In this document: positions 1-56,520 of the stretch, in pieces
Numbering within the stretch: the first letter of the stretch is position 1
Layout: every line of letters begins with the position of its first letter
NCBI GenBank assembly: GCA_949752745.1
Contig: OX457031.1
Location: 40,769,502-40,833,501, forward strand
Length of the DNA stretch: 64,000 bases
DNA from: Protula sp. h YS-2021
Taxonomy: Eukaryota; Annelida; Polychaeta; Sabellida; Serpulidae
Reading direction: 5' to 3'
Made by a program: the position numbers and the translations under genes
Notes under the pieces: generated by a model
Told to the model about the DNA's origin: nothing
Databases searched by the model: none
What the model saw: the letters and a program-made list of their open reading frames with translations, nothing else

Positions 1-338
1 GAGATATGGCCTGGACAAGGTACCCTAAGAAAACGACTAAGTCCAAACATTTCAGAAGTCCATAACTTCGACAATTGTCGATGAAATCAAAAATTAACCT
101 GACGTTGCAAAACTACATTATATGTTCTTTCATTCCTCGAGGTATGGTATGCCTGCGATACATGGTTACGAGATATGGCCTGGACAAGGTACCCTAAGAA
201 AACGACTAAGTCCAAACATTTCAAAAGTTCATAATTTTGACATTTTTCGATGAAATCAAAAATTAACCTGACTTTGCAAAACCACATTATATATTCTCTT
301 ATTCCCAACGGTTTGGTATGCGTGCAATCAACGGTTAT
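1..338. repeat. 169-bp tandem repeat, two copies
   Basis: Copies begin at 1 and 170 with GAGATATGGCCTGGACAAGG and are about 90 percent alike by eye. The array may continue left of the window. It is followed by a hairpin and low-complexity sequence. Confidence 0.9.
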
Positions 339-1369
339 GAAGTTTCTATATCCCCCGCCTCCGATAGGACGGCGGGGGATAAAATTAAAAAGTTTTAGCT
401 CAAGATATTGATCCTGTGTTACATATTTTCCACTTCAAAATAGAAGCCTTATCTAGAAATCTGCACGTGAGGTAAACGGACAGATCCCCCCACCCTCCGA
501 AAAAAGCTCCCCCCCCCCAGGGAACTAGCAACACTAGGGCAAAAGCCCCCTTCTGCAGAAAAAAGCCCCTCTCTCAGTCCGGGTTTCCCTCCCTCCTTCC
601 GGACTTCCGGATCGCTTTTTCTGGCGTCGGGGGGGGGGGGGAGAATTTTACTGGACTGAAGCAACCCTCACACTCTCTCCCTAATTTCCACTCCCCCCCT
701 CTTCCCCTTCCTTCTCTCCACCCATTCATATCTATTATTTTATATTATTTCTTTATTTTTCACTCGTGGAAACATTGTTTCATTTTTGTTTTACAAAACA
801 TAACTTGCTTTGATGTTCCTTGACCTACTCAAAGCTCTTTCACGCATTTTTATCTTAACCTATCGGAAATAATAAAAATCAAAGTAGAAAATTTTATTAA
901 AGCAAAATTAACTCAACAGTTTTTGTTAATTTACTTATGAAAATTCGAAGAGGGGAAGGGGTCTTCTTTCTGGGAGATGGGGGGGGGGGGGGGGGGGTTC
1001 TTCCCTAGTAATGCAGGGTGGCTCCTATTCGGGGGGGGGGGTGTTCTCCCTTACATTCTGCGCATGAACATTACTTTTCGAGATAAACGTGTAGTTTAGG
1101 GGACCCACCTAATTATCCCTGTAACTCCGTCTAATTCGAAATTCAGTCCTGGAGCTCGCCCCAACCACATGTTTTTTAGTACTTTTGAAAAATGATAAGA
1201 CTTAATGTATTTTTTAACTTTTTGTTTCATCAAGGATCGAATTTTACTTGTCTGTTCGTTACTCTTTATATATGTTTTTACACCTGTTTATGACATGCTT
1301 TATGTTCCGACCTTTTACTTGATGTACCATTAAAAAATGGCGGAGGTGTGACGGCTCGGCATCTATGGT
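339..1369. other. Gene-free flank with hairpin and G/C tracts
   Basis: It holds a perfect 11-bp inverted repeat (349-359 and 371-381) with an 11-nt loop, C-rich and G-rich stretches at 480-720, and G runs at about 979-997 and 1,031-1,041. It probably contains the 3' UTR of the large gene. A minus-strand AATAAA lies at 752-757, but I cannot tie it to the transcript. Confidence 0.55.
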
Positions 1370-46524
<45,155 letters not shown>

Positions 46525-47690
46525 GTTTAGCTACATAAATCTAATTTTTATTGTTATTTTTTTTTACCAAACGAAATTATTTATCCATTCAAAATTTCTT
46601 CGAGGTACTAAATGGAGATTTGGTTGCAGGGTCACAGGTTCATCTAACACTTAGATTTGGGTGTTTATTTTTCTTATTTTAAATATCCAGGCTCTTCACC
46701 TGGGCGCTCAACGTGTTATCCGTATCGTATCAAGTTTCATAAACGTCTTTTTGACATGTGTCAGAAACCTTGGTGTGTCATAAAATCATAATTTGAGTGT
46801 GCTTCTATTTGATTTCTCCTACCTCCTATAGCTTCATGTTTGAAGTATTTCTTAGTACTAAAATTTTGCAGTATATCGAGCATAATAATCTAACACATGC
46901 CGAAAACTGAAGCTGTTTTTGCCAACACGTTTATCGTTTGATGTCCAAACAACCGCTCAGATGCTGTTTATTTATACTCTTTATAACAGTACGAGGCCCA
47001 TTGATAAATGGTACACTTTATCACAATCTGCTCCCTTTGTTTATTCTCTAGTCCTGATATCACAAGTCATTTCCAGGAATGGCAAACATTTGTGTAAAAA
47101 ATCCACAATATGTGCCTTTTTTTGGGTTTCGAGACATGAAATGTATACAGGAAGTTAGACAGAAAATTGATATGAATTTTAAACTGAGATGCAAGCCTAC
47201 GTAAAAGATATGTTATTTAACACTTAACACTGTGTTGATACCCGATTGACGTTGATAAAGTAGACGAGGACATATTTTGCAGTGGAGCCTCTAAATCGAG
47301 ACCAAGAATGGATCCGGTTTAAGTTTTTTTTTCCACAAAGCTCTTTATGGGTGGCTTATTGTACTGGTCCAAAGTGACTCTTAATGGGTGTGAAATGATC
47401 TGTAAGGTGTTTCTCCGCACACTGTACAGCAACTGAACGGAACCAAAACAATGAGATCAAATATTGATGTTGATCTGCATATTTTATCTATCTGACGGGG
47501 GCATTCCGTACTAAGACACCCCCCCCCCCCCTTCGGTGGATGATTCTCAATGCCATTTATCAAGAGGTAATTCCCCATTCCCCGAAAGATAATTTCCCAG
47601 CTGACCGCGATCGCTTACAACGCATTTTATTGAAGGGACTGTGCTTAATCCAACGCAGATATAATGAATTTTTATAACTGTCATGTTCTG
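46525..47690. other. Upstream region of the inhibitor gene
   Basis: Probably holds the 5' UTR and promoter. No convincing TATA box or repeat was identified; a C run lies at about 47,519-47,530. Confidence 0.45.
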
Positions 47691-47702
47691 TAGCAACTAA
47701 CG

Positions 47703-48185
47703 AAATGGCAACGGACACAATGGCAAGCGGATAAAATGGCAGGTGGACAAAATGACAATGTATAAAAGTGAACAAAATTGGCAGCACAGATAAAAGAGGA
47801 AAGTTAATCTGTTCTACATTATTTTACTTAATCAAACTGCTCCCCTTTGAAACTACATGAATCATTACATCGTTTAATTACTCAGTAATGGATCTGTCCT
47901 ATAACACACATGTCCGTTGCCCTTTTATATAGCCCACGCAGCACGCAGTCTCCCAAAAGTGCAGTTGTGGATTTATCATTGTTTGTGTTATTAAGAATTA
48001 CCAGACTGTACGTCGACTGATAGGGATTATGCTTCCAGGTATTACTCCTGTACCCTTGACATGCGCGGACATTTTTACTTGTTTGCCATTTTGTCCGTTT
48101 TTGAACAGTGCCATTTTGTCTGCCTGCAATTTTATCTGCTTGCCATTATGTCCGTTGCCATTTTATCCGTTGCCATTTTGTCCTG
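47703..48185. mobile_element. Foldback repeat with AATGGCA/TGCCATT arms
   Basis: The left arm at 47,703-47,770 has AATGGCAACGGACACAATGG and related words. The right arm at about 48,080-48,185 has the inverse words (TGCCATTTTGTCC, TTGCCATTATGTCCGTTGCC). Degenerate short tandem units within inverted arms suggest a foldback element. Confidence 0.6.
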
Positions 48186-48839
48186 CAACCTAATGCTCAG
48201 GCTAGATCTGTTTCTATTGGCTGTCAGGGTATTTTGGCTCCCCGACATTTTGCCCCCGGATATCTTGACCCCCTCTAGGATATCTTGGCCCCTATCTACA
48301 AGTAGCTTACCTGAAAAGCTCAGGGATCTGCCCTAAAATGAACTTTACGCTCCGGTTTATGCAATGTAGAATTGTAATCTGAACCTGTTATATGCCACTT
48401 ATATGCCACTTTGAAACAAGATTGTTATGTTTGTTCCATATCGTTCAATTTCATTTCAAGGTTCTATACTGTTGTCTTCTTAGTTCTGCCACATACATTC
48501 CAGATTGTTCAAAGTGCAAAACTTTAGCATTCAGACAAGGCGTGCTTAAAAAAAACAACACTTTTATATCATTTATAGAGAACTGGATTTTATACAAATG
48601 AATCATTTCAGAACAGAAGTTGATTGTGAGAGTCATCGTAAGATATTGATAGTTCGCTTTCCATTCATTTTTTATGTATAAAAAAGTAGGCTTTATACTG
48701 TAAAATAATTATCTGGTACAGGATAACGATGTTTAATAATATTTAAAGCGTAAATAAGGGCTAGTTTAGTAGAACAGATACTCTGAGAAGGCGTTGAATG
48801 GGCATTGCGATGTGAGAACGTCGATTAGCGGAAGTTGCA

Positions 48840-49085
48840 CAAACCAGGGTAGGTCAGCACGAGCTACATAAATCAGGGTAGGTCAACACGAGCTGTACAA
48901 ACCAGGATAGGTCAACACGAGCTACAAAAAAAACAGGGTAGGTCAACACGGTCAGGCCAGAAAGAATCAAATTTTTTGGCCGGTTAAGCTTGCAACAACC
49001 ACACCAAACAAGGTAGGGCAAAGCGCGTTGAACAAAACTCACTATTGATAGGTCAAAACTATTAATAGGCCAAAACAAGACAGGC
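48840..49085. repeat. Tandem repeat of about 30-35 bp, GGTAGGTCAACACGAGCT
   Basis: Four clear units (48,850-48,950) and further diverged ones to about 49,085, separated by A-rich spacers. Confidence 0.85.
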
Positions 49086-50048
49086 TAAAAGAAAGTCCAG
49101 GTTGAGCAAAAAAGACACACAACGCATTGGATCTGCTAGAGTAACAGGTCAGAGGCTAGTCTAGAAGAGATTCATACCTTGGGTAAAACTAGGAGAGAAA
49201 AACCCTGAAATAAAATAAAGCCTGGAAATATTGTAGATTTGAAAAGATGATTTACTTGCACTTAAAAAAAAGATCAGTCGTAATTTTGCTGGTTTTCTCT
49301 CAGATATGGGATAGCATTAATATGTAATACTGAGAAATATCTGGCCATATCTTCGCTGTTGCTGAGATTGATAAGACAAAAATCTAATCTAAAATGGAAG
49401 TGTATTTTGATGTGTAGACGACTCTATTGGTTTTCTTGATGTATTGCAGCATTTCTTTTATTAAAACATGTGCAAAAAGGCACTTTGTTGTTCAGCTTTT
49501 TCTCTCTCTCACGGTTACTTTGTGTGGGAAGATAAAGGCACTTGTGAATACTTTAATTGGTCAGCTTACATTTATTGTTAACAATAAAAATGGTCTGCTT
49601 ATTGATAAGTAGCAATCATGCAACTGTTATGTCTGGAGGGGAAAAATTCGATGCACTTTAAACAACAGAAGTGCTGTGAAATACACACTGCCACATCAGC
49701 CGGCTTTCACAGGTTAGGGATTCCCATAAAGCTCTATATGCTGTTCTATGCAGCGCCTTTTCGTTTGTTATGCATTTAGCAAAAAATACAGAGGAACAGC
49801 TGGAAATAGCTGGCAGAAAACATTAATATCTGAGTATTCATAGTTAAAGGCGCACAAAAATATGTCGAATATATTCTATTACTAGCTTCCTGCTGGCAAT
49901 GTTTTCATACGATTTTTTTTTCGAAGGCTTAGTACACACTGCAGTGTCTGCAGATGAGTAGCTGTCAGATATATTTACTGACCTTAAAGAGTAACCCGCA
50001 TGAAGGCATTTTTGAAACTAGACAGAGTTCCGCTAGATAGCGGTATGA

Positions 50049-51740
50049 CCCACTTGCAGAACAAACTAAAGAAAATGTTTGTGTTAACTTATGACCGAGA
50101 AGCTCAAAGTCGTTTTGGCCCAACGGGTTAAAACTGAACCCAAAATCGCCCAAGGTCACCGAGATTCCTCCTATGTAGCGTTGTTTACTCCAAAGGGTTG
50201 AAAATGAGCCCAAAATCGCCCTATCTCTAACAGTTTTCGAGATAATAGTCAACTTTCGGTTTTTGACATGGACCGAGAAGGTCGAGGTCACCAAGGTAAC
50301 GTTGTTTAGGGATAAAAGGGTCGAAAATAGCTCAAAATCGCTCTATCTCTAAATGTGTTCGAGATAATAGTCAACTTTCGGTTTTTGACATTGACCGAGG
50401 TCAAGGCCACCGAAGTACCTCTTATGTAGCATTGTTTAGGCAGTACCCCTTTTTTGTCGTCGTTTTGGCACAACAGGTTAAAATGAACCTCAAATGACTC
50501 TATCTCTAACCGCTTTCGAAATAATAATTCACTTTTGATTTTTGGCCTGACCGTGACCGAGAAGATTAAGGTCACCGAAGTGCATCTTACATGCCGTTGT
50601 TTAGGCCCAAAAGGTAAAAAAATGAGCTCAAAACCGTTCCATCTCAAACTGTTTTCGAGTAATAGTCAACTTCCGATTTTGACTTTGACCGAGAAGGTCG
50701 AGGTCACCGAGGTACTTCTCATGTAACGTTGTTTAGGCTAAAAGGGTCGAAAATAGCTCAAAATCGCTCTATCTCTAAATGTGTTCGAGATAGTAGTCAA
50801 CTTTCGGTTTTTGACATTGACCGAGAAGGTCGAGGTAACCGAGGTATTTCTTATGTAACATTGTTTAGGCCTAAAGGGTCGAAAATGAACTCAAAATCGC
50901 TTGCTTATCTCTAACCGTTTCGAGATGTTAATCAAGTTCCGGTTTTTTAGCTTGATCGTGACCGAGAAGGCCGTCACCGAAGTACCTCTATAACGCTGTG
51001 TAAGTCTCAAAAGCTCAAAATGCAGCCCCGAGATGGTTGAACTCGTTGCCTTTTGAAGTACGAATCGAAAAGAATATTTTAGTGTTCAAGAAATTATTAA
51101 AAACTCATCTTTTTAGACTAGCCTACTATAAGTAGTTCCTTGATATGCCAATCTAGTCACTATTAATGTCAGTATTTGATGTGAGACATTTCAGTTTTGA
51201 CAACTTTTTGTGAAAGTATGCAAAATTACGTTTCAGTACACAAACACTTTTCTAGTCATTCATTCTTGTGCTGTGCATAATTTTGAAGTTATGATTCTTT
51301 TATTCAGTAAGTATGTAATTACTTGTATTTTAGCTATTGTTGCGCTTAGGGTTTGATCCATTGTAAGCGCATTATAAATACGTATAATAATAATAATAAT
51401 AATAATATGTCAAAGGTCGAAAATAAGCTCAAAATCACTCTATCTCTAACCTTTTTCGAGATCGGTCTTCCTATCGTTAACGGTACGCGAGATCACGCGG
51501 CTTTTGACCTTGGCCTTCAAGGTTAAGATTCAGGATGAAAGATTACCCTCTACTGAGTACATTTGATATATTCACACTATTATTTGAGCACTTTTTATGG
51601 TCACTTTACGTGATTAATAGGGGATTTTGAAAAATATTTTGACCTCACTTTGACCTTGACCTTTGAGGGCAAGGTCAAAAATATTTGCAGTTTCACCGAG
51701 ACCTGATGTTTGTCTACAATTCTACCGAATATGAAGCTCC
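50049..51740. mobile_element. Dispersed CCCACTTGCA element, copy 3, split by a LINE
   Basis: Begins with the conserved flank ACTAGACAGAGTTCCGCTA and CCCACTTGCAGAA. About six internal units of 120-160 bp follow to about 51,020. After the LINE tail the same family resumes (GGTCGAAAATAAGCTCAAAA) and runs to about 51,740. The right terminus is not clear. Confidence 0.7.
51030..51410 (+). mobile_element. 5'-truncated LINE 3' end with (AAT)n tail
   Basis: The plus strand encodes WLNSLPFEVRIEK, then FKKLLKTHLFRLAYYK and a stop, the usual C-terminal signature of L2/CR1-like non-LTR retrotransposons. The 3' UTR ends with TGTAAGCGCATTATAAATAC and an (AAT)n tail at about 51,385-51,410. Nothing 5' of the last 30 or so codons remains. 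Confidence 0.8.
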
Positions 51741-53225
51741 CCTGGCTCGAACGATAGAAACCTGTTCGTTTGGAGAGCGTTCGACCCATTCGAATTAAAT
51801 ATCCGAGGGCAGGGCGGGGTATGTGAAGGAAATCTTATTGGTGGAACGAATGTATTATAAATCTTAACTCCCCGTCTTCTACTGAGGTTGCTTGTGGTAG
51901 AAATTAGTAACACGAAAGATAAATTTTTCGTTCAAAGCCCAGATGACCTAATACTCCTTTTTTCAGTATTGATATTTTCAAAACAACCCGCATAAAACAG
52001 TCGAAATTAAAACGGCCTATTGCGTCGAGCGGAATAAACTGTTGTCGGTCGGAATCATACTGCATATAAGAAAAAGGTACTTTGATAGACTTGAAGATTG
52101 AATATTTTTGTTTTCTTTTTAAGAATTGCTGCAGTGGTTAGGAGACAGACGCGCATTGTGCCATTAAAGTGGTGTTGCCACGCCAGCTGTGCGGGAAAAA
52201 AGTTGGCAAAAGCTGCATTGACAAACTTCCTCGGACATGGAAAAAATACAAATGCCATTTTATAAACCACGATACACTGGCATTGTCTTTTTTTTGCAGC
52301 AGGAGTCTCTAACCAGTCACTCATGAGGTCACTATCAATATCAGTGATTTCCAGAAGGAAACTGTAAAAAACACGAGAGCATAAGTCACATTGTTTATCG
52401 GCAGCTTTGTGATATCACGAGAAACGTGATAAAACAACAGTGCGCCAGGTTCGGTTTTCTTACCACGCAATGACGACATTCTGGCAACTCAAGTGCACTT
52501 TTACACTTATTGAATTTCATAAACATTCAATAGCGTTTTATTAGGAGCAGGGATGGGTAGAGGTGGAGGTTGGGGGAGTATTTATTAATTACTCCAAACA
52601 TATCTCAAACAGTACAAAAATGTTGCGTGTTAAATTTCACATTTGATTTTCTGTAAAATACACCAAAATAAAAAATGGGGCCCTTATCTCAACCTAAAAA
52701 CTTAAATTACCACTTCGCTCTTTAAAGGCATTTTTCGTTGCTGGTGAAAAACCTGATACAGTTAACACATTGCTCAAAGCGACTTTTAACGAGCAAATGG
52801 AGCAATAGCGCAGCGATAAGATAAGGGAGTGCGCGTGGAAATAAAGGTGTATCGTGTTTAAATAACCCAGAGGAAAGAAAAGTTCTTAACTCACCCAGCA
52901 AGCGTTTACAAGGCCGGCCGAGAAAAAAAAGAGAAACGCCAGAATAACAGATTTGCATGAAAAATGCATTGTTCAAACACTTGTTACGAAGTGGGTAAAT
53001 ATATTTTAAACTTACTACGGTTAAAATTTTTAATTATTTTCAAATTTCACAGATTTCAGACGGGTACACTCAAATGTGCCACTTACAGTGTAACTAAAAT
53101 GTCAGATACTCCTATAACGTTATTTGCTTGTCATTCACAACGGGAATGAAATCAAATGGGACAAAACAAACTCTTAAAAATGTTTCAAACGGGAATGATA
53201 TTTACCATATTACCTAAGTGTTAAT
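51741..53225. other. Intergenic, no feature recognised
   Basis: No exon with a convincing splice frame, RNA gene or repeat was seen here. Confidence 0.45.
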
Positions 53226-53229
53226 GTAT

Positions 53230-53252
53230 GGGGGGGGGGGGGGGGGGGGGGG
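53230..53252. repeat. Homopolymer G run (23)
   Basis: Uninterrupted G tract; its length may be affected by assembly or sequencing error. Confidence 0.9.
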
Positions 53253-53849
53253 ACTCCCGTCCCAGATTTTGACGTAAAGCCAGTTCTTTAGTCAATACTT
53301 GATTTGTACAGTTTATCGGAACACGGACCGGATGCGAAATTATCCCCAGAAACATGTTAATAACATATCTTTACAAGTTCATTCTCACACTGACTAAATG
53401 AAATCATTCTTATTATTACCACAAAATGTTCTGGCTTGTATTTTTTGTTTTTAAAACAGACAAGTAAAAAAGTAATAATAATAATAAAAAAGAGAATAAT
53501 GACCATTGAAGGGGCGGATTTATAGGAACCATAGCATTAACACTTCAGAGGTAAATGTCGACTTTTGTTTGGAAAAACATAAACATCTCAAACAAAAGAG
53601 AAGGGAATGTCTAAACTAATATCTTACTCGGCTAATGGCAAGGGCGAGTGCCCTTGTTCATCAGGATTCGTTGAAGATGTAGTTGGTGTGTGAATGTACC
53701 TATTATCTTATGCCCTAGAACAAAAGTGAAGGTGTTGTTACCACTGTTGTAAAGGGTTTCACGGTTGCAAAGCTGTACTTCTAAATGCCTATCGGATAAA
53801 TCATAAATTTTTGTTGACCTTGAAATAATAGTTCAAGGCTCTAACAATG

Positions 53850-54060
53850 GCCGTTCAGGAGCGGGGGGTGGGGGTGGGAGGAGTGGTTCGTCTGGGGCTG
53901 TGCGTGAGGTCGTGAAGTACTTAGGCACGGGGGGGGGGGGGCAAGGAGGGGTTCCCCGCTGGGCTATGCGTACGGTCGTGAAGTACTTAGGCACGGAGCG
54001 GCGTAAGGAGGGGTTCCTCGGGGGGGGGGGGGGGGCGGTGCTGTGCGTATGATCGTCTTT
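53850..54060. repeat. G-rich direct repeats of about 75 bp
   Basis: Units share GGTCGTGAAGTACTTAGGCA, then AAGGAGGGGTTCC, with intervening G tracts of 10 or more. Confidence 0.85.
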
Positions 54061-54789
54061 CAGGCATTGGGTGATGTCACATATTTTGTATGTTCGTAGG
54101 GAATGTAGGGGGTCAGAAAGTTTGCCTACATATTTTACGGATGCCCCCCCCCCCCCCCCGTCGAGAAGGGCGCGGGAGCATAGCGAATTATTCTGCCCTT
54201 TTCGAACTTATTCAAGATGGCTGATTGTCACCCCTGGGATTGGGAGGAAATATCTAGGTGGGAGGGGGTGGTTCTTTTATGAACTACTGGCAAATATGAA
54301 ACAGCTGGTGTGAATACGAAACATGCCAGCGAACACCCTCATTACGTCCACTTCACTCAGTTTGTAATAAAACAAAATCCTCTTGCAGATTTCTTTATAA
54401 CTAATAAATAATATCATTTTAACTATATTTATCAAGATAATAACCAGCACGTAGTATGATTTAATGCACTGAACAGTACTTCACTTAAATGCATCATTAT
54501 TTATTTATTTCTCGCACTACGCAATATAAAGCAAAAGAAAAAAGAAAGTTTACCAGCCTTATACTGAAACCCTAAGAGGAGAAATTCAATTTTTAATACA
54601 AAATAAAAGCTTTCAGTTATCCTTTTCTTCGTGTTTTAGCGTTAGCCCAAGCTGAAATGTTTGCAAATATTTCAACGTAACATTTTTTTTCTGACATACA
54701 GCACACAAAAACTAGAAAGTCTATGTTTTTGCTAAAGCTCAAAAACGGATATGTCTCCCCCAGCCCCACAGCCTGTCAAAGGGACACGC

Positions 54790-55170
54790 TTCTAGCTTGA
54801 AACAACTCTAAATTGTGTAACAAATCTAAAAAAAATCCCCAAAAGTCGAAAAATGGCCGGATATGAAAAAAAATATATGGGCATTATTTGTATGCCGTAG
54901 GCAACCCGTGTGTAAAATTTGTTTGGGATAGCCCTACTTGTTATTGAGAAATCGCTGCTGACAGACGAAGATACATTGCGAAATGTTGAAGTCAAAAATA
55001 AAAAAAAAATGCCAAAAATCGAAAAATAGTTGGATATGAAAAATAAATATATGGGCATTATCCGTAGGTTATAGGCAACACGTGTGTAAAATTTGGTTGC
55101 AATCGACTGCCTCGTTACTGAGAAATCACTGCTGACGGACAGACATACGGACGGACAGACCAAAAACAAT
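54790..55170. repeat. Dispersed repeat, two units of about 170 bp
   Basis: Units share TCGAAAAAT, GGATATGAAAA, ATATATGGGCATTAT, GTGTGTAAAATTTG and GAGAAATC, ending in GACGGACAGAC-type text. The minus-strand reading frame across it reflects the repeat. Confidence 0.75.
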
Positions 55171-55199
55171 ATAGATATATGCGTCGCCGAGGGGTAGAC

Positions 55200-56069
55200 A
55201 TATAATAAGCTTGCAAGATCACCTTAAATAGTAGAAGTATTCTTAACTTTGCGAATGATATTAAATAATAACCTTTATAAAAAAATTAACAATTCTGACC
55301 AGCTGATTAACTATTATAGTATATCTGAAGACGTATCGATATTACCCAAAGCCCGCAATCACCCTAAAATCACAGCATTACATAATTGATAGTAACCATT
55401 AAGGTATGTATATGGATATAAGGATTTATCGGACGGAATTTCACACATCTGATATCGTACGACATTGTTTTCGAAAGCGCATAATCAGAACTGGACCGGG
55501 TTTGTCATTGCGCCCCTTTTTTCACCCAAAGCTCGACATCAGCCTTAAATCACAGCATTACATAACTTAATGCAGTAAATAGATAGAAATATCACAGATA
55601 CCTATTCAAGTATATTAAGTGTATGGACGTTCAGGTGTCCACTGATAAGTCAGCTTAAAGGTCATCCGTAAAGTATGTACGTAATATTTATATATCACCC
55701 CAAGCCCTGCGCACCATCTGAGACGGAACCGTGACACTGCTAGCTTAAACAAAGTCCTACCACCCCCCCCCCCCACAACCCTGCCAACATACACACACGC
55801 TGCTTGCGTACAGGATTCATGAATGAACCATTAAAGTTCACAGTTACATGGCAGGGCTGACGGTAATGGATCGGTGAAAAATTTCACGAAATACATACAT
55901 AAATTGTAGCACCAATTTCAACACAAGTATGAGAGTTTGCAAAAACATTCAAATTGTTACACATGCCTTATGTATTACAGTATCTAGTAAACTTTTATTT
56001 TCCCGTCAGATTCACACCCAAATGCGAAAATTAACGTAATCAATAAATTTATTACTAATATAAAAATTT

Positions 56070-56107
<38 letters not shown>

Positions 56108-56520
56108 AAACAAAAAAACTTTCAATCGTTTTAAAAATAAAAGCTACACACAATATACCGCAGAAGTTTCCGCAAAAGAAGCTTTAGATATGAATAAGAA
56201 AGCACTTCTGGTCTGTATTCCAAATATATATTCTGCTTCAGAATAATAACCTGATAACTCCCACATATTTTACATTTGATCAGGGTTCCGGTTTAGCTCA
56301 AACTTGTGTTTGTACACATGTATTTGTGACGCATTTTTTGAACCCGTAAAACGAATTAAACGCTAAGATCCGTTAAAAACTTTACCAGTAAGAAAGTGAA
56401 AAACGGGGACTGGGCTAATATTGTGAAGAGAATCTTAGAGTGAGCAAAGATGTCCTGAAAATGTCCCCAGTGTTTTCTGTGTTTGAAAAGCAGACAAGTC
56501 GAGCGTGCGGGGCTGTTCCT
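55200..56520. other. Intergenic, includes a long A run
   Basis: A run of more than 30 A at about 56,072-56,106 and a C run at about 55,764-55,774. Probably includes the 3' UTR of the coiled-coil gene; no polyadenylation site was fixed. Confidence 0.5.

Noticed and set aside
54792..55169. 125-residue ORF on the minus strand
   Set aside because: Covers a duplicated dispersed repeat; the protein shows only the repeat period.
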